Shown here: positions 1-11,577 of the stretch, piece by piece
Position numbering within the stretch: the first letter of the stretch is position 1
How the letters are laid out: each line of letters opens with the position of its first letter
Translations under genes and position numbers: made by a program
The notes under the pieces: generated by a model
What the model saw: only the letters and a program-made list of their open reading frames with translations
What the model was told of the DNA's origin: nothing
Database searches by the model: none
DNA from: Prorocentrum cordatum
Lineage: Eukaryota > Sar > Dinophyceae > Prorocentrales > Prorocentraceae
Length of the DNA stretch: 64,000 nucleotides
Assembly: GCA_963575745.1 (NCBI GenBank)
Contig: CAUYUJ010018704.1
Location: 91,634 to 155,633 of the forward strand
Direction: 5' to 3'

Positions 1-1060
1 GTTCGGTGGCCCTTCCGGGCCTGCCAGGGCGCCTCGCTGGGCCTTGCGAGTGAGGGGTCGTCGGAGAGGCGCAAGAGAGACCCAAGACAGCGCAAGAGCA
101 CTCCAAGAGGAACCTCGATGGTCTGAAAACGGCCCAAGAGGCCCCCAAGACTCCCCAAGAGGCCGTTAAGAGAGCCCCGAAGAAGCCCAAATCGTCACAT
201 TCCCTCAGGAATTACATTTGTTGTGCATATCCGCTTTTTGGGTCTTCGCAGCGTCGACAACGGCCCCATGGGCCCCCAATCTCGCCCCAAGATGGCCCGG
301 GAGGCCCCCTAGAGGGGTTGAAGGCGGCCCAAGGGGGCCCCAAGACTGCCCCAGAGGGCCCCGAGACTTCCCACAAGAAGCCCAAGATGCCCCCAGAAGG
401 CTCCCAAGAGAGGCCCACGAAAGCCATGGGATACCTCCAAGAACGCCACTGGAGGCCCGCAAGAGGGCCCTAGATGGCTTCAGAAGACCTCTGGAGGGCC
501 CCAGCTCCCCAAGGCGGCCCAAGAAGCCCCCAGGACGGCCCAAGAGTGCCCCAGGACGGCACAAAAGAGCACCAAAAACGACCAGACGGCGTTCTCCTAC
601 GAAATACATCAAGCTGACCCTACGATCTTGGTTCCACGCTTGAGGCTCGAGGTTTCAGTAGCTACCCGATCGAGAGAGACAGGCAATGGATCTAGATTCG
701 AAATTCGATGATCGAATATTTCCTGAGTGCCTGGAGCCCTCCAGGCATTCGGGAAGCGATCAAAAATCGATGTGTTCGGAGCTACTGTGACTTCTTCGGC
801 GTGTCATGGGAACGCTCCTTACTTCCTAAAAGGACCTTCGCGCGCGAAAAAATCAGCATGATTTCCCCACACCTGCGCACAAGCGTGCCAGCGCATCGTC
901 CGAAAGCGGTGTCAGCAGGCACCCGGGATATCGGAAAAATGGGCGGGTCGCCCGTCCAGGCCTCGAGTTCCTCCCTGCTGAAGAAAGCGATGATTTATTG
1001 CTCTGCCAGGGAAGCGTCCGGAACAAGGCGCATGGCGCGAAGCGCCAATGCAGTCTTGTA
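1..1060 (+). repeat. Dispersed repeat A, copy 1 (cut by window edge)
   Basis: Nearly identical to 12385-13460 over the whole length. Differences are scattered substitutions plus a 16-17 bp gap near position 51. The first ~570 bp consists of CCCAAGA/GGCCCAAGAGG-type degenerate short repeats. The last ~500 bp is unique-looking and ends at CAGTCTTGTA immediately before a TA/TACA microsatellite, as in the second copy. The 5' limit is not visible. Open frames inside are compositional. Confidence 0.9.
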
Positions 1061-1370
1061 TATGTATATGTGTATATATATACATACATAGGCGCGTGTG
1101 TGTCTTTACGGTTATACACAACTATAACTATGTATGGCTACATATGTGTGCTACATGTAATAATAATTACAGACACGCATGCATACACACAAAAATACAG
1201 CCATACATACATACCGACATACATGCATACATACATATATACATATATACACACATACATGCATGCATGCATTCATTCATACATGCATGCATGCACACGT
1301 ACATGTTGTTTTCCTCTCTGCTTCTCTCTCTTTCTTTTGCTCTCTCTCTCTCTCTCGCTCCTGTCCTTTC
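1061..1370. repeat. TA, TACA/GCAT and CT microsatellites
   Basis: TATG/TATA tract to about 1092. A CATA/CATG-rich block runs at about 1173-1301 and a CTCT tract at about 1318-1365. From 1370 to 2600 no gene or clear repeat is seen, except weak similarity of 1905-1990 to 23990-24100. Confidence 0.8.
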
Positions 1371-2616
1371 TTGCCCCGACAACCATCCCACTTTCGGGTG
1401 GCTGACCACTAGGGCAAGGCGTTTGGGATCCGTTCTCCACGGTGCACCGATGCTGCTACGATGGGGAATGGGGCCCTCTCGGGCTCGCTTTGAGGCCGAG
1501 CTGGCAGGACAACGGGAGGGAGAGGGTAGGGGACTGTAGAAAGGCCACCAGGCAGGCTCCAGGACGAGTACACATCGTTCCCGAGCTTTCTGAATCGGCC
1601 ACGGAGCCCGGTAACACCCTCCAGACCCAAGGGTTCTCAGACGTTTTCATTCTTTATGTCTGCCTGATATTCTACGACTGCCTTGTCTTTGACTCAGGCC
1701 CCCCTGTCGCCAGCCGCCCGCTGAGAGGAACGATGCCATCCTCCCTCCGCAGGTGTGCGAAAAAAGGTCCTCGACGATGTGCCGCGCCCCGTTCGTGGCC
1801 CTCTCGGACATCCTCGTCCCCGTCCCGCGGGCGGACCTCACTTCAGAGAAAGGATGGCGGTGGCGGCGGTACGGTATCGGCCTTCGGCGCTTGTATATCC
1901 GTGGTCGAGAACAGCCTATCCCAGCACAGTCCAGCTTAAGTGTGCCCAGCCCGGGTTTGCCCGGACACATCCTGTTTAATTCTAGGTGGTAATTTGGGCT
2001 AACCTAGCTCCTTGGTCCCACACTCGGGCTGAACAGCCCTCCGTAGTCGTTCTTGCGAAGGCCTCCCAGGAGTTGCCTCCTGACCTCCCGCGGGCCGATT
2101 TCGCTCCAGAGGAGGGCGGCCGCGGCGCCTGGGGAAGGTATTGCTTTCCTCGATGAAACCGTCACGTTCGTTGCGGGGATCGCCCCCCCCCTCTCCCCCC
2201 CCTTCCCATAACAGCGGTAGCGAACGTATACGCTGGAGGGGATTGCGGTTTCCCCACAGGCACGACGGGCATGTTGTGATGCTGACGGGCATGTCTTGTT
2301 GATCACAAGCATGCTCTAGCGCTCACAGGCCGGACCCCCCCCCCTCTCCCCTACGAAACAGACGTAAGAAGCAGTCTCGCGGCAGCCGCGTCGGCGGGGG
2401 AAAATGGCGGCCCGTGCGAACCTTCGGCCGAGGCGGCCTCGGCGCCGTCGGCAGCGTCCGCGCCGGCCCCGACGGCTACTCCACGGCCTCGTCCTCGGAC
2501 GCCGGGATGCGACAGCTGCAAGGCGCTCGGCCATGAAGGGAGAGGGAAGAGAATGATCCCGACTTTTTCAAGCAGTGGCGAAGCGTCCTGGCTCGCCTAT
2601 AGCCCTACCGAAGAGT

Positions 2617-2775
2617 GTTCTAAGAACCTTTTGCGGTCTCCACGAAATGTTCTTAGAACAGTTCTGGCGGAGTCTGTCTTGTTTGATCACATCGGGTTTA
2701 TGTCCTAAGAATGTCCTAAGAACATTATTTTTGTTCTTAGAGCATTTTGGGGTTCTACGAACATTTTGTGGTAGG
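2617..2775. repeat. Cluster of GTTCTTAGAAC-type palindromes
   Basis: GTTCTAAGAAC at 2617-2627, TGTTCTTAGAACA at 2648-2660, and facing copies TCCTAAGAACA and TGTTCTTAGAGC around 2713-2745, plus GTTCTACGAAC near 2752. Facing copies could fold into stem-loops. No ORF. 2780-3040 holds nothing recognised. Confidence 0.5.
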
Positions 2776-3041
2776 ACTATGGAATGCCAGGACGGTCGGT
2801 CCCTGCTCAATTTTTTTAGGTCGACCTTCTTGTAGCCCAACGGTGACAGCAGACTGGTCGTGAGACAGCCTGCCCCGAACTCCACATGACACACACAAGT
2901 GAGCACGCGCAGCAACATCGCTCAAACATGGCAAACTAGTGTCGAAGTCGACGGCGACCTCAGGCTTTTTAGGCATTAGGATGGGGCCCGAGCTTCAACT
3001 TTGACCACGGGCGGGAGGAGTGGGGAAGAGCAGGCGGAGGG

Positions 3042-3143
3042 AGGATGAGGAGGAGGGAGGAGGAGGAGGAGGAGGAGGAGGAGGAGGAGGAGGAGGAGGA
3101 GGAGGAGGAGGAGGAGGAGGAGGGAGGGAGGAGGAGGAGGAGG
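3042..3143. repeat. (GGA)n microsatellite
   Basis: About 100 bp of nearly pure GGA/AGG. The following 3144-4170 has no gene. 3460-3900 is a C/T-rich low-complexity tract that gives spurious Ser/Pro/Leu frames. Confidence 0.9.
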
Positions 3144-4170
3144 GACCTTCACGGCGCAAGGGGGAAGGCAGGGGGTTGGTCGACCCGACCCGACTCGATA
3201 TTTTAGGCTCCGGTGACCACAGCATCGTCGTGGTCACTCTCTGGCCCGTACGCGGGCTCCTCGGCGCTGGCCCTTCCACAGGAGTTGGGCGGCGTGGATT
3301 GGACGGCCGAGGCGGGGCGCGGATTTCTTGGGATCCTTGGGGTGTCGCCCTTGCTGTAAATTATTGCTGAGCTCTCTTGAACAGTCGTTTCTTTAACCTT
3401 TGCGGTTGCTCTTCGGGGGGGACGGTGAAACAACAGGGCCGTCGAGATGACCCGGCTGTGGTAGTAGTAGGTGTCTTCCCTTCTGCCTTCTGCATCAGGT
3501 GCTTTCCCTTCCTTGCAGCCCTCCTGTCTTTTGCAGCAGTTGCTTTACCTTCCTTGCCGCCCGACTGCCTTGGGCAACGGGTGCTCTTCCTCCTACCTCC
3601 CTGGCCTCCCTCCTGCCTTTGGCGGCGGGCGCCCTTCCCTCCTCTTCTTCCTCCTCAGCCCCCTCCCCCCGGGCTTCTGCGGCGGGGCCTCTTCCCTCCT
3701 CCTCTCTGACCTCCCTCCTGGCTTCTGCAGTGAGCGCCCTTCCCTCCTCCTCTCCCTCTCCTGCGTCCCTCCTCCTCGCGGTCGCAGCCGCACTGCGCCT
3801 GTGCCGCGGTCGCCCGCGTCTCGGCGCCCTTCCTGTCGGCCCTCGGCCTCCCCGTCGCCACCACCTCCGCCTCCTTCCTCGTCCTCGTCGGCGCCGGGGA
3901 ACCGCGTACCTGTCCGTCAGCAACACGTCCCAGACATGGATCGCCCACTCGAGGATGCGCCTGTCCCCGTCTGCGCGGCGTCCCTCGCCCGTGGGCCAGG
4001 CGAGCCGCCTCTGAAGCGAGTCTCGCGGCCTGTGCCGGGTTACGGTTGCTCTTCGTGTACTGACCACACGGGCGAGAATCCGAAAAACAAGGACGGCATT
4101 GCCACATAATCACAGGCGACAAGGGCGTGCCCCTCGGAGGCCTTGACGAGGGCCGACAGGGAGGCGGCAC

Positions 4171-4366
4171 TCCCAGGACGAATCTTCTGGGATCTCGCCT
4201 TGCGCGTGCAGTCTGCACGCGCACGCGCGCGACAATTCACGCAAAGCCAGTGATTGTTCAAAATCAACATTCCCAGGACGCATCTTCTGGGAGCTCGTCT
4301 TGCGCGTGCAGTCTGTACGCGCACGCGCGTTACAATTCACTTAGAGTCAGTGACTGTTCAACCAGC
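4171..4366 (+). repeat. Two-unit tandem duplication, 100-bp unit
   Basis: Units start with TCCCAGGACG at 4171 and 4271 and share a GC-rich self-complementary core (GCGTGCAGTCTGCACGCGC in unit 1) and TTCACNNANAGNCAGTGANTGTTCAA. 4367-4990 has no gene. It includes a short CAA run at about 4730-4750. Confidence 0.8.
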
Positions 4367-4996
4367 TCCAGGCGAATCCTTCGGAGCTCTGTGTGCTGCC
4401 TTCGGGCCCCCGCGGGCGTCAGAGAGGCGGCGCAGGCCAACCATGGACAGCTCCAGCCGATCCGACCGGAATGCTTCGACTCTGGGCTGGCTTCTCGAAA
4501 GCCTTTTTCCGAGTCTTGGGCGCAAGTGGGGCCCACAGGGTAAGAGCTGCGGCTGCATATTGCAAAACCCGCCTCAAGGGCTTACTGGAGCCCTGAAGTA
4601 TCTTGAGCTCTTGGGCCGACGGGCTAGGAATCGAAGCCGCTGCAGCTTTCGCCATCCTGTCCGCCCAGAGCTCATGCAGGAGGACAGGGTTGCAACAGAG
4701 AGCGATCGGGACGAGCATCGGTAGACGACAGCAACAACAACAACAACAACATCCAGGAGGATAAGGAGGAGTAGGTAGAAGATCAGTGGGATAGAGAGCG
4801 CCGTGTAAAGGTAGAGCAAGAGGACGACGACGGGGAGGGCGAGGACAAATGGCAGGAGCGAGGACCAGGAGGGGGGCGCAGAGGATGAGGATGGCAGGCC
4901 GAGCGAGGCTAGGACGCTCGCGAGGACGACGTGGAGACAAGCAGGGCTGCTCACGGTCCGATCCGATCCGATCCCATCCCGATCCCGTCTTCGTCC

Positions 4997-5440
4997 CGAG
5001 AAGGAGGAGGAGGAGGAGGAGGAGGAGGAGGAGGAGACGAGCAGGGCTGCTCTGGCCTTCGTTCCCGAAGGCGATCCGGTCCGACCCTTTCACGACCGAG
5101 CCGACCTCCCCCTTCCGGGCCTGCAGGGGCCGGGCACGCTCCGCGCTCCCGAGCGACCCGCGGGGATCCCGCTCCGATGCCGCTCCGATTCGAGCTCGCG
5201 ATTCGGCACCAGCTCAGGCCAGACCGAGGAGGGGGATGAGGAGAGGGAGGAGGAGGAGGAGGAGGCGGAGGGGGAGGAGGAGGGCGTGGAGGACGAGGAG
5301 GAGGAGGACGAAGAGGAGGAGGAGGAGGAGGAGGAGGAGGAGGACGAGGAGGAGGAAGAGGAGGACGCGATTCGACACCAGCTCAGGGCAGACCGAGGAG
5401 GAGGTGGAGGAGGAGGACGAGGAGGAGGAGGAGGAGCAGC
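4997..5440. repeat. GGA/GAC-rich low-complexity block with a short duplication
   Basis: GGA arrays at about 5003-5036 and 5230-5440. A 40-bp segment, GCGATTCGGCACCAGCTCAG at about 5197, recurs at about 5368. 5441-5790 has no recognised feature. Confidence 0.8.
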
Positions 5441-5794
5441 AGCAGTGGAATCCCAAAAGCCACCAACGATGTTGGAAGACACCCTCCCTCCGAGCTCCCG
5501 CTCCAGAGGCCCCTGCAACGGTTCAGTTCCACTGAGGAGTCTGCCTCGTTGGAAGACAACCGTGTGAAGACCCTGAAGCATGCCAAAATAATGTTTTCGG
5601 GATTCCAGCGCCATGGATCGACCTGGCTGTTGCGTCTCGGCGATCTTGATCGTGCCAGAGCACCATTCCTGAGACTTCAACACAGCGAATCAACGTAACT
5701 GTTGCGTCCTCATGACCCTGAATCTTTCCAAAAACACAATTTTTGGTTTGCTGATCATTGGAGATCCGTGAGCATCTTGCAATTCTTGTCAAAC

Positions 5795-6207
5795 GAATGT
5801 GCGCGGCGCTAAGGCGAGAGCCACATTTTTTTAATGGAACCTCCCTCAATCCGTGAAACTCTTGCAATGTTTTAGAACGCATGTGCGCGGCGCTAAGGCG
5901 AGAGCCACAATTTGAAAACCAGCCGCCCTCAATCCGTGAAGCTCGTGCATTTTTGTTTAACGAATGCGCGCGGCGCAACGGCGAGAGCCACATTTTGAGA
6001 ACCAGCCGCCCTCAGTCAGCGAAATTCTAGCATATGTTTAGACCGAATGTGCGCAGCGCTAGTGCGAGAGCCACATTTTGAACACCGCCCGCCCTCAGTC
6101 CATGAAGCTCTTCCAACAGTTTTTAGAAAGAATTGTGCGCGGCGCTAGTGCGAGAGTTACATTTGGACAACCACCCGCCCTTAATCCGTGAAACTGGTCA
6201 TTTTTGA
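5795..6207 (+). repeat. Short satellite, five 82-85-bp units
   Basis: Units begin with GAATGTGCGCGGCGC at about 5795, 5879, 5962, 6045 and 6130. Each contains GGCGCTANNGCGAGAGCCAC, ACATTTTG and CCGCCCTCANTCCGTGAA. A partial unit (GATCCGTGAGCATCTTGCAA) precedes the first. Divergence between units is moderate. Confidence 0.9.
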
Positions 6208-6312
6208 AGCTTCAGGGTCACAATTGGTGAGGAAGTCTCATGCGAAACGCTCGGCCCGCCATAAAAACTGGTTTCGGGGTGCGACAGGGAGAAGTTATTT
6301 GTGAGGAGAAGG

Positions 6313-6355
6313 AATGGAGGAGGAGGAGGAGGAGGAGGAGGAGGAGGAGGAGGAG

Positions 6356-6391
<36 letters not shown>

Positions 6392-6760
6392 GGAAGGGCC
6401 CCGTGCGCGGGCGTGTTGCGACAGGCCCAGCGGGGCCGCGCCGCAGCGCTGCCGAGGCACACGCGCCTGCCTCCGCGGACGGGGCATCGACGACGACGGC
6501 GACGAAGAAGACGGCGAAGACGACACGGACGACGACCACCACGACCACGGACGACGAAGACGACGGATGATGATGGACGAACGGCGAAGGCGACGGACGA
6601 CGACCGACGAACGAAGACGACCATGGACGACGATCGACGAACGACGACCATGGACGACGACTGACGAACGACACAGGCGACGGACGACGAATGACGGCGA
6701 CAACGACGACGATGAAGGCGATGGACGACGACGGACCAAGCACTCTTGACATTCATCGTG
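6313..6760. repeat. GGA array followed by CGA/ACG-rich tract
   Basis: (GGA)n at 6313-6356 passes directly into (CGA)n at 6356-6390. After a GC-rich insert, a degenerate ACGACGA region runs to about 6740. Long frames here encode only Arg/Asp/Thr runs. Confidence 0.85.
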
Positions 6761-6777
6761 ATTCGGACAAGAAAGGT

Positions 6778-6832
<55 letters not shown>
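6778..6832. repeat. (AT)26 microsatellite
   Basis: Pure alternating AT. 6833-8040 is GC-rich with long G and C tracts (about 7120-7290) and no convincing gene. Confidence 0.95.
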
Positions 6833-8062
6833 CGTGCGGAGGTTCGAGCAGGGTTCGCGCTGGACCCCCCCATGGCGGCGCCTCAAAAGCATTCCGCGGG
6901 CCATGGAGGGGGTCGAGGGCTAGTCCGACAAGACCGCGAGGACCTCCGAGCGTTCATGCTGGTATTCATGTTGCTCCTTCGATGCGCAGTACGCACGACA
7001 AATAAGAAACTGGTCTTCAGCAGGTGCGCCACGGACGTGTCTTATCCCGCGAGGCGATGTCCCTAGGGCACTGAAAGAAGCATATTTTGTGGACGCTGGG
7101 AACGGGGGATAGTCCGCACCAGGGCCCCCCCCCCTGGGATGGAAGGGGAGAAGAGGGTCGAACCAGGTCGAACCGGGAGGGGGGGACGGCCCCCCCCCCT
7201 CCTGAGTTGCAGGGGGGGAGGGGGGGGGGGCTCGAACGGGTTCGAACCGAGCGGGAGGGGTCCCCCCGCCCTCTGTCCAGGGGGAGGGGGGAGCTTGACG
7301 CGCCCCTTCTGGCAGCACCTTCGAGAACCTCCCACGACGTGCCCCGCGAGGGCCCGCCTCATGGGTGTCCTGCGGCCGTGCCTCCTCGGAGGACGAGGCT
7401 GGCGACGGCCCCGAAGGGCCCCGTGGCGCACGAGGCCTTCCCCCGCGGCGCAGGCAGGCCGGCGCCCCCCGCGGGCGTCGGGCTCTCGGCCTCTCTCGCC
7501 TGCCTGCCGCCCGCTGCGGCTCCTGCGCCGCGTGCGCCGCGTGCCCTGCGCGGGAGGCAGCGCGGAGGCGTCTGCACGCTTCTATGGCTGCGCAATGCAC
7601 CGCGCAGCTCCCAAGAGGGTCCCGGACTGAGCCTCCTTGGGCGGGGTCGCGCGCCGCGGCGGCGCGCGTGCTCGCGCCCGCACGTCAGAGCGGCGTCCGC
7701 CGTGCCTGCAGGAGAGGCGACGCACTGGGCCGCTGCGAGGCCGCGGCGCTGCCCCCCGCCTCTGGCTGGGCGTCTTATGTGGGGGTCCAGCGTGGGGGGT
7801 GCTCGACGACTGCGCGTTTGGTTCCGTGGATTCTAATTCGTCGGCAGTGGTTTGATTCTCCCGGGGGCCAAGGTCCTTTCTTTTCTGATTGTTCCATCCT
7901 GGGCCTCTTCCTGGCCACTACAGGGCCTGGGGGCCTTCGGCAGGCCCTGGGGCCGCCAAAAAACGACGCGGGATGAAAAACCGGCCCCGGGGAAGAGGTC
8001 GGGACTTCTGGGGACGCCGTCCTGAAAAAATCAGGACGTCGCATGTTTGGGGCCCGATCTTG

Positions 8063-8215
8063 CAGTATCCTGCAGGGTCAGGGTCGCACGGGCCCGGGCT
8101 CGGGTGCAGGATCTTGCAGGATCTTGCAGGCTCCTCCGCGTTGACCCGGGCTTGGGTGCAGGACCTTGCAGGATTCTGTAAGGCCTGACTGACCCGGGTC
8201 TGGATTGACCCGGGT
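8063..8215. repeat. Degenerate CTTGCAGGAT repeat with GACCCGGG inverted motifs
   Basis: GATCTTGCAGTATCCTGCAG, GGATCTTGCAGGATCTTGCA and ACCTTGCAGGATTCTG occur in series, flanked by several GACCCGGG/CCCGGGTC motifs. Tandem and partly self-complementary. Confidence 0.55.
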
Positions 8216-8398
8216 CAGCAGATCCCCGAGGTTCAGCATCATCTGACCGCCCATTGCCACCGCCTCTCCTGTCCTCCTCCTTGAGCCTTGGGTGTGGGCT
8301 CAAATCTTCTGTCGATGCTGAGCTGCTGGTGTGGTTCGCCGGTGCTTCGCCGAGGCCCCAGCAGTCGTGCGCGAGGAGCTTTGGCGGCGCAGGATTAG

Positions 8399-8905
8399 AT
8401 GCGGCCGCTGCACCCGCCTGTCTCGCGGCGCTTTGAAGACGGTGCAGAGGCGACCACGTGGACTTCGAGCTCCCTCCGCGAGGCAGCCCGGAGCGCGCGC
8501 TCGTCGAGACAATTCGACTTCATCGAAATTTGCTGCGGTCCCAACGCCCCGCTCACGGTGGACGCGGCAGCTCGCGGTCTCAGGGTTGGGTCTCACATCG
8601 ACAATCTGCTCCATGCCATGTGGGACGTCACGAATAACCGCGTCCTCGAATGGCTCATCTTTCTTGTCGAGCGCGGCCGTGCCCGTTGGATCCACGCCGC
8701 GCCCACTTGCGCGACGTTCTCGGTCGCGTGGCAGCCCGAGTTTCGCCGCCGATTCTGCCCTGGGACCTCGATCGGAGGCGCGCGATCACCCGCGAAGGCA
8801 ATCGCCTCCGCCTTGCGCGCCTCCTGATCGGCACCGCGGTCGCCAAGCGCGAGGGGGTGCGCTCCTCCATATTTCTCCGTGGAACACGCTACCTCGGCCG
8901 AATCG
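8399..8905 (+). pseudogene. Methyltransferase-like domain fragment, frameshifted
   Basis: The frame from 8399 has FDFIEICCGPNAPL, then GLRVGSHIDNLLHAMWD, then RVLEWLIFLVERGRARWIH and APTCATFSVAWQPEFR. This order (E-x-C/F-x-G loop, G--VG--ID, then a PPCTTFS-like loop) resembles the SAM-dependent cytosine-methyltransferase-like domains that are abundant in dinoflagellate proteins. The usual PPC is PTC here. About codon 125 (near 8775) the similarity moves to another frame (REGNRLRLARLLIGTAVAKREGV), so a frameshift is inferred. No start, flanking domains or splice sites are convincing. It is probably a fragment of a mobile element or dead gene. The family assignment is from memory of motif order. 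Confidence 0.4.
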
Positions 8906-9033
8906 CGGCATTGCGACCTCCTTCACGGGCTGTTCGCCCGCCCAGGGTGCGCTGTTGTGCGATGCGGCGCTTGAACCTACCAGGTGGATTGCGCCGTCTC
9001 GATCTGCGTTGACTGTGCTCGCATACGCGGTAC

Positions 9034-9215
9034 AGGATCCGCCTTGAATGAGGAGCACCTATTTTTCAAGAGGGGCTCGGTCGTTCCCTGGGTTTGCATG
9101 CCTCCCGCTACCTTTTTTGGGGCGATCCCCCCTGGTGTGCCTCCGGACCGCGTAGACCTCCTCGGACAAAAAAAGGGCTTCGCTCCTTCCTGATCGATCG
9201 TTGGGCCAGGCCGAA
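9034..9215 (+). repeat. Dispersed repeat B, copy 1
   Basis: Ends match 17005-17180: CTTGAATNAGGA...TTTTCAANAGGGG, TCGGTCGTTCC and TTGCATGC at the left, and AAAAAGGGNCTTCG...GGNCAGGCCGA at the right, with a diverged interior. 14090-14265 shares mainly the right part. It lies just after the methyltransferase-like fragment. Confidence 0.55.
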
Positions 9216-10590
9216 CGCCGCACCCCCCTTCGCGAGGTGGCCGACGCGCTGGGCACTGCACGGCTCGCCGCGGCCCGGTGCGTGCTCCCGCCCTCTCGCT
9301 CGCGTTGCGGCCGCCGCGCTCGGGCGGCGGCCGCGCTCGCTCCGAGCGCTGCGAGGGAGGGGCGCGCGGAGGGCCCCGCCGCTCTCCGTCGCGCGAGGGC
9401 CGCCGCCCTCCCGCGACGAGCGGCGGCGCGGGCCCGGGCCCGGGCCTCCGCCGAGCTCGAGCTCTGCGCTGCCACGCGCGAGCGCGACGCGGCGCCCTGT
9501 GGGGATATGCCTCCCTCGTCGATGCAGCCGCCACCGAGAGATCCGGCGGGAGCTCGAGCGTGCTCGCACCCGGCCTCGTGCCGCTGCCGCTCCGAGGCCC
9601 ACGTCGGCGCGGAGGAGCGGCGCTGCAGCGCCCTCCCCATCCAGGGGGCCGCCTGCGCCGCCCCGGGCACCCGTCGGGGGGGATATTTTTCCAGGAGTCC
9701 CGTGCGGCCGCGGGCGCCCTCTCCAGAGGCAGATCGGCTGCGCCGCGTGCTCCACCGCGAGCTGGGCCGCGTGCTCCCGTCGATCCTCGGGGGCCACAGG
9801 GGGCGGCCCTCAGGCCGCCGCCAAGGAACAGGCAGAGCCTGCTCGAGCGCAGCGGGCCAAGTCCAGAGACCCCCAGCGCAGCGGCCCCGACCCCGCTCCA
9901 GCGGCCTCGACCCCGCCCCAGCGGCTCTCGCTCTCTCGGCAGGGGAGGCGCGCTGCGAAGGGACCGGCGGGCGCGCCAGGAGTGGTCTGCCCGCGCCCCA
10001 TCCGCATGGATTCGCGGCCGCCCGGCTGGATGGCAGCCTCCCGCGTCTCGGTGCGCGCGCCCCTCGCCGGGCGAGCGCGCGCCGCGCGACGGCCCTCCGA
10101 CGAGGCAGGCGGCGGCCCCTGCAGGGGCAGGGCCACGGCGCACGCCGCCCCCGAGAGCCCCGCGGCCCGGGGGGCGCCGCCTGCAGAGCGCCCTCGCCCC
10201 GCGCGCACCCCGTGCGCACGCGCGCCCCCGCGCGCGCCGCTGGGCCCGCGCGCCGAGGGGTCGCAGGGGCCACGTGGGGGGGAGGGGCCACGGGGGCCCC
10301 GCGGGGCTCCCGCGGGGGAGTGGCCACGGGGGCCCCTCGGGGGAGGGGCCACGGGGGCCACGGGGGCCCCGCGGGGGAGGGGACCGCGGGGGCCACGGGG
10401 GGGCTGCGGGCGCTGGAGCGATCCCCGGAGGGCTGTGATGGCCGGCGGCGGCCATGGACCGGGCCAGCCCCGCGCGGCCTCGGCTGCTCGGGTGGCGGAG
10501 GTCGCTCGAGGCACGGCAGTTCCAGGGCACTGCGCGCACGTCGGCGCGGCAGGGGGTGGCTCGGGTGGAGAGCGTTAGCAAGGGCGCCCT
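9216..10590. other. Very GC-rich gene-free block
   Basis: Few stops occur in any frame because of composition. Frames of 380-530 codons overlap on both strands, but all translate to Arg/Ala/Pro/Gly-rich protein with no domain. 10255-10400 contains direct GGGGGCCACGGGGG-type repeats. Confidence 0.6.
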
Positions 10591-10681
10591 CGAGGGCGCG
10601 AAGTTATTCGCGCTTCGCGCTTCGGCTCCGATCCCCGTCCTCCTCTTCTCCCTTGGCAGGCGGCGCGAGAGCGCGAAGTTG

Positions 10682-10710
10682 TTCGCGCTTCGCGCAGCGC
10701 GAAGCGCGAA
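10682..10710. repeat. Perfect hairpin of GCGCGAAG motifs
   Basis: Two 14-bp arms, TTCGCGCTTCGCGC and its exact complement, are separated by one A. A further arm pair lies at 10599-10620. It is a GC-rich cruciform-type sequence with no gene association. Confidence 0.8.
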
Positions 10711-10810
10711 GTTGGGATCCCTTGCTTAGCTGGCGCTGCCATGCAGCACGGCGTGGAACACGAAAGGGGTCCTGGCAGTAACGGGCCCCATGCCCCGAGG
10801 TTGTCCACAC

Positions 10811-10990
10811 ATCAGGAGGGAAAAAGAAACACAGACACAATTCATCGTCGATCCCCCAAGAACATCTGCGAAAATATGGGAAGTGGGGGGAAGACAAACC
10901 AAGAAAATATGTGAAAATATTGGGACTCCTGTTATTTGTATGTGTATGTGTATGTGTATATATATATATGTGTGTGGTGTGTGTGTGTGT
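10811..10990 (+). mobile_element. SINE-like repeat C, copy 1
   Basis: Shares ATCAGGAGGGAAAAAGAAAC, ACAGACACAATTCATCGTCG, AAAATATGGGAAGTGGGGGG and AAGACAAA with 25308-25430 and 62267-62410. Like the third copy, it continues with CTGTTATTT and a GT-rich tract (TATGTGTATG...GTGTGTGT), like a SINE tail. No A/B box could be assigned. 10991-11550 has no recognised gene. Confidence 0.65.
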
Positions 10991-11577
10991 GTCCCAGAGC
11001 CCCTTCAACAACGCCAGTTCTCTATTCTCGGTCGTGTTCTGATCATCCTGCTCGTGCAAGGCATGTTGCAGTAAGTCGTGCAGTTGGCGCGTCGGCTATT
11101 GCATGCTGAGCGGGATGCGTGGCCCACGCGTCAAGTAGTATCAACACGTGTCAACGCTCGCTCTATCTCAATTGTCGCTTTTGGAATGTGGGATACGATT
11201 ACCGCTTACGTCAGGCAACATTGGGTGGCAAGTGTTTTACGCAGGTTCTTGTAGTAAGATTTCACGCTGTGACCTGCATGTGGGTTAGTTGCTTTTGTTG
11301 GCCTGCACGAAACGCCTGTGTGAAAGGGGGAGGACACTTCTAGAGCCATTATCTGTACCTTCTGGCACATTGTGGCCCACGTGTGTTGGCGGCCCGGATT
11401 AGTAGGTCGACCCTGCCAGACCAAGGGTACCTTCGTGTCCTGTGTCTTGCGACCCGTGCCTCCCGCATTTCTGTGGCAGCGTGGCCCTCGGACGGGGTCT
11501 TATGTGTCCTCTCGCGTGTGCTCTCCAATCGAGTCCGACTGTACGGTCCCTGGCTTCTCCTAGCCCTCGTGCCTGGG

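Noticed and set aside
3495-4109. Ser/Pro/Leu- or Arg/Glu-rich frames on both strands
   Set aside because: Pyrimidine-rich low-complexity tract. No conserved protein features.
8977-10781. Overlapping open frames of 380-530 codons on both strands
   Set aside because: High GC depletes stops in every frame. The products are Arg/Ala/Pro/Gly-rich with no domain, and frames on opposite strands are equally long.
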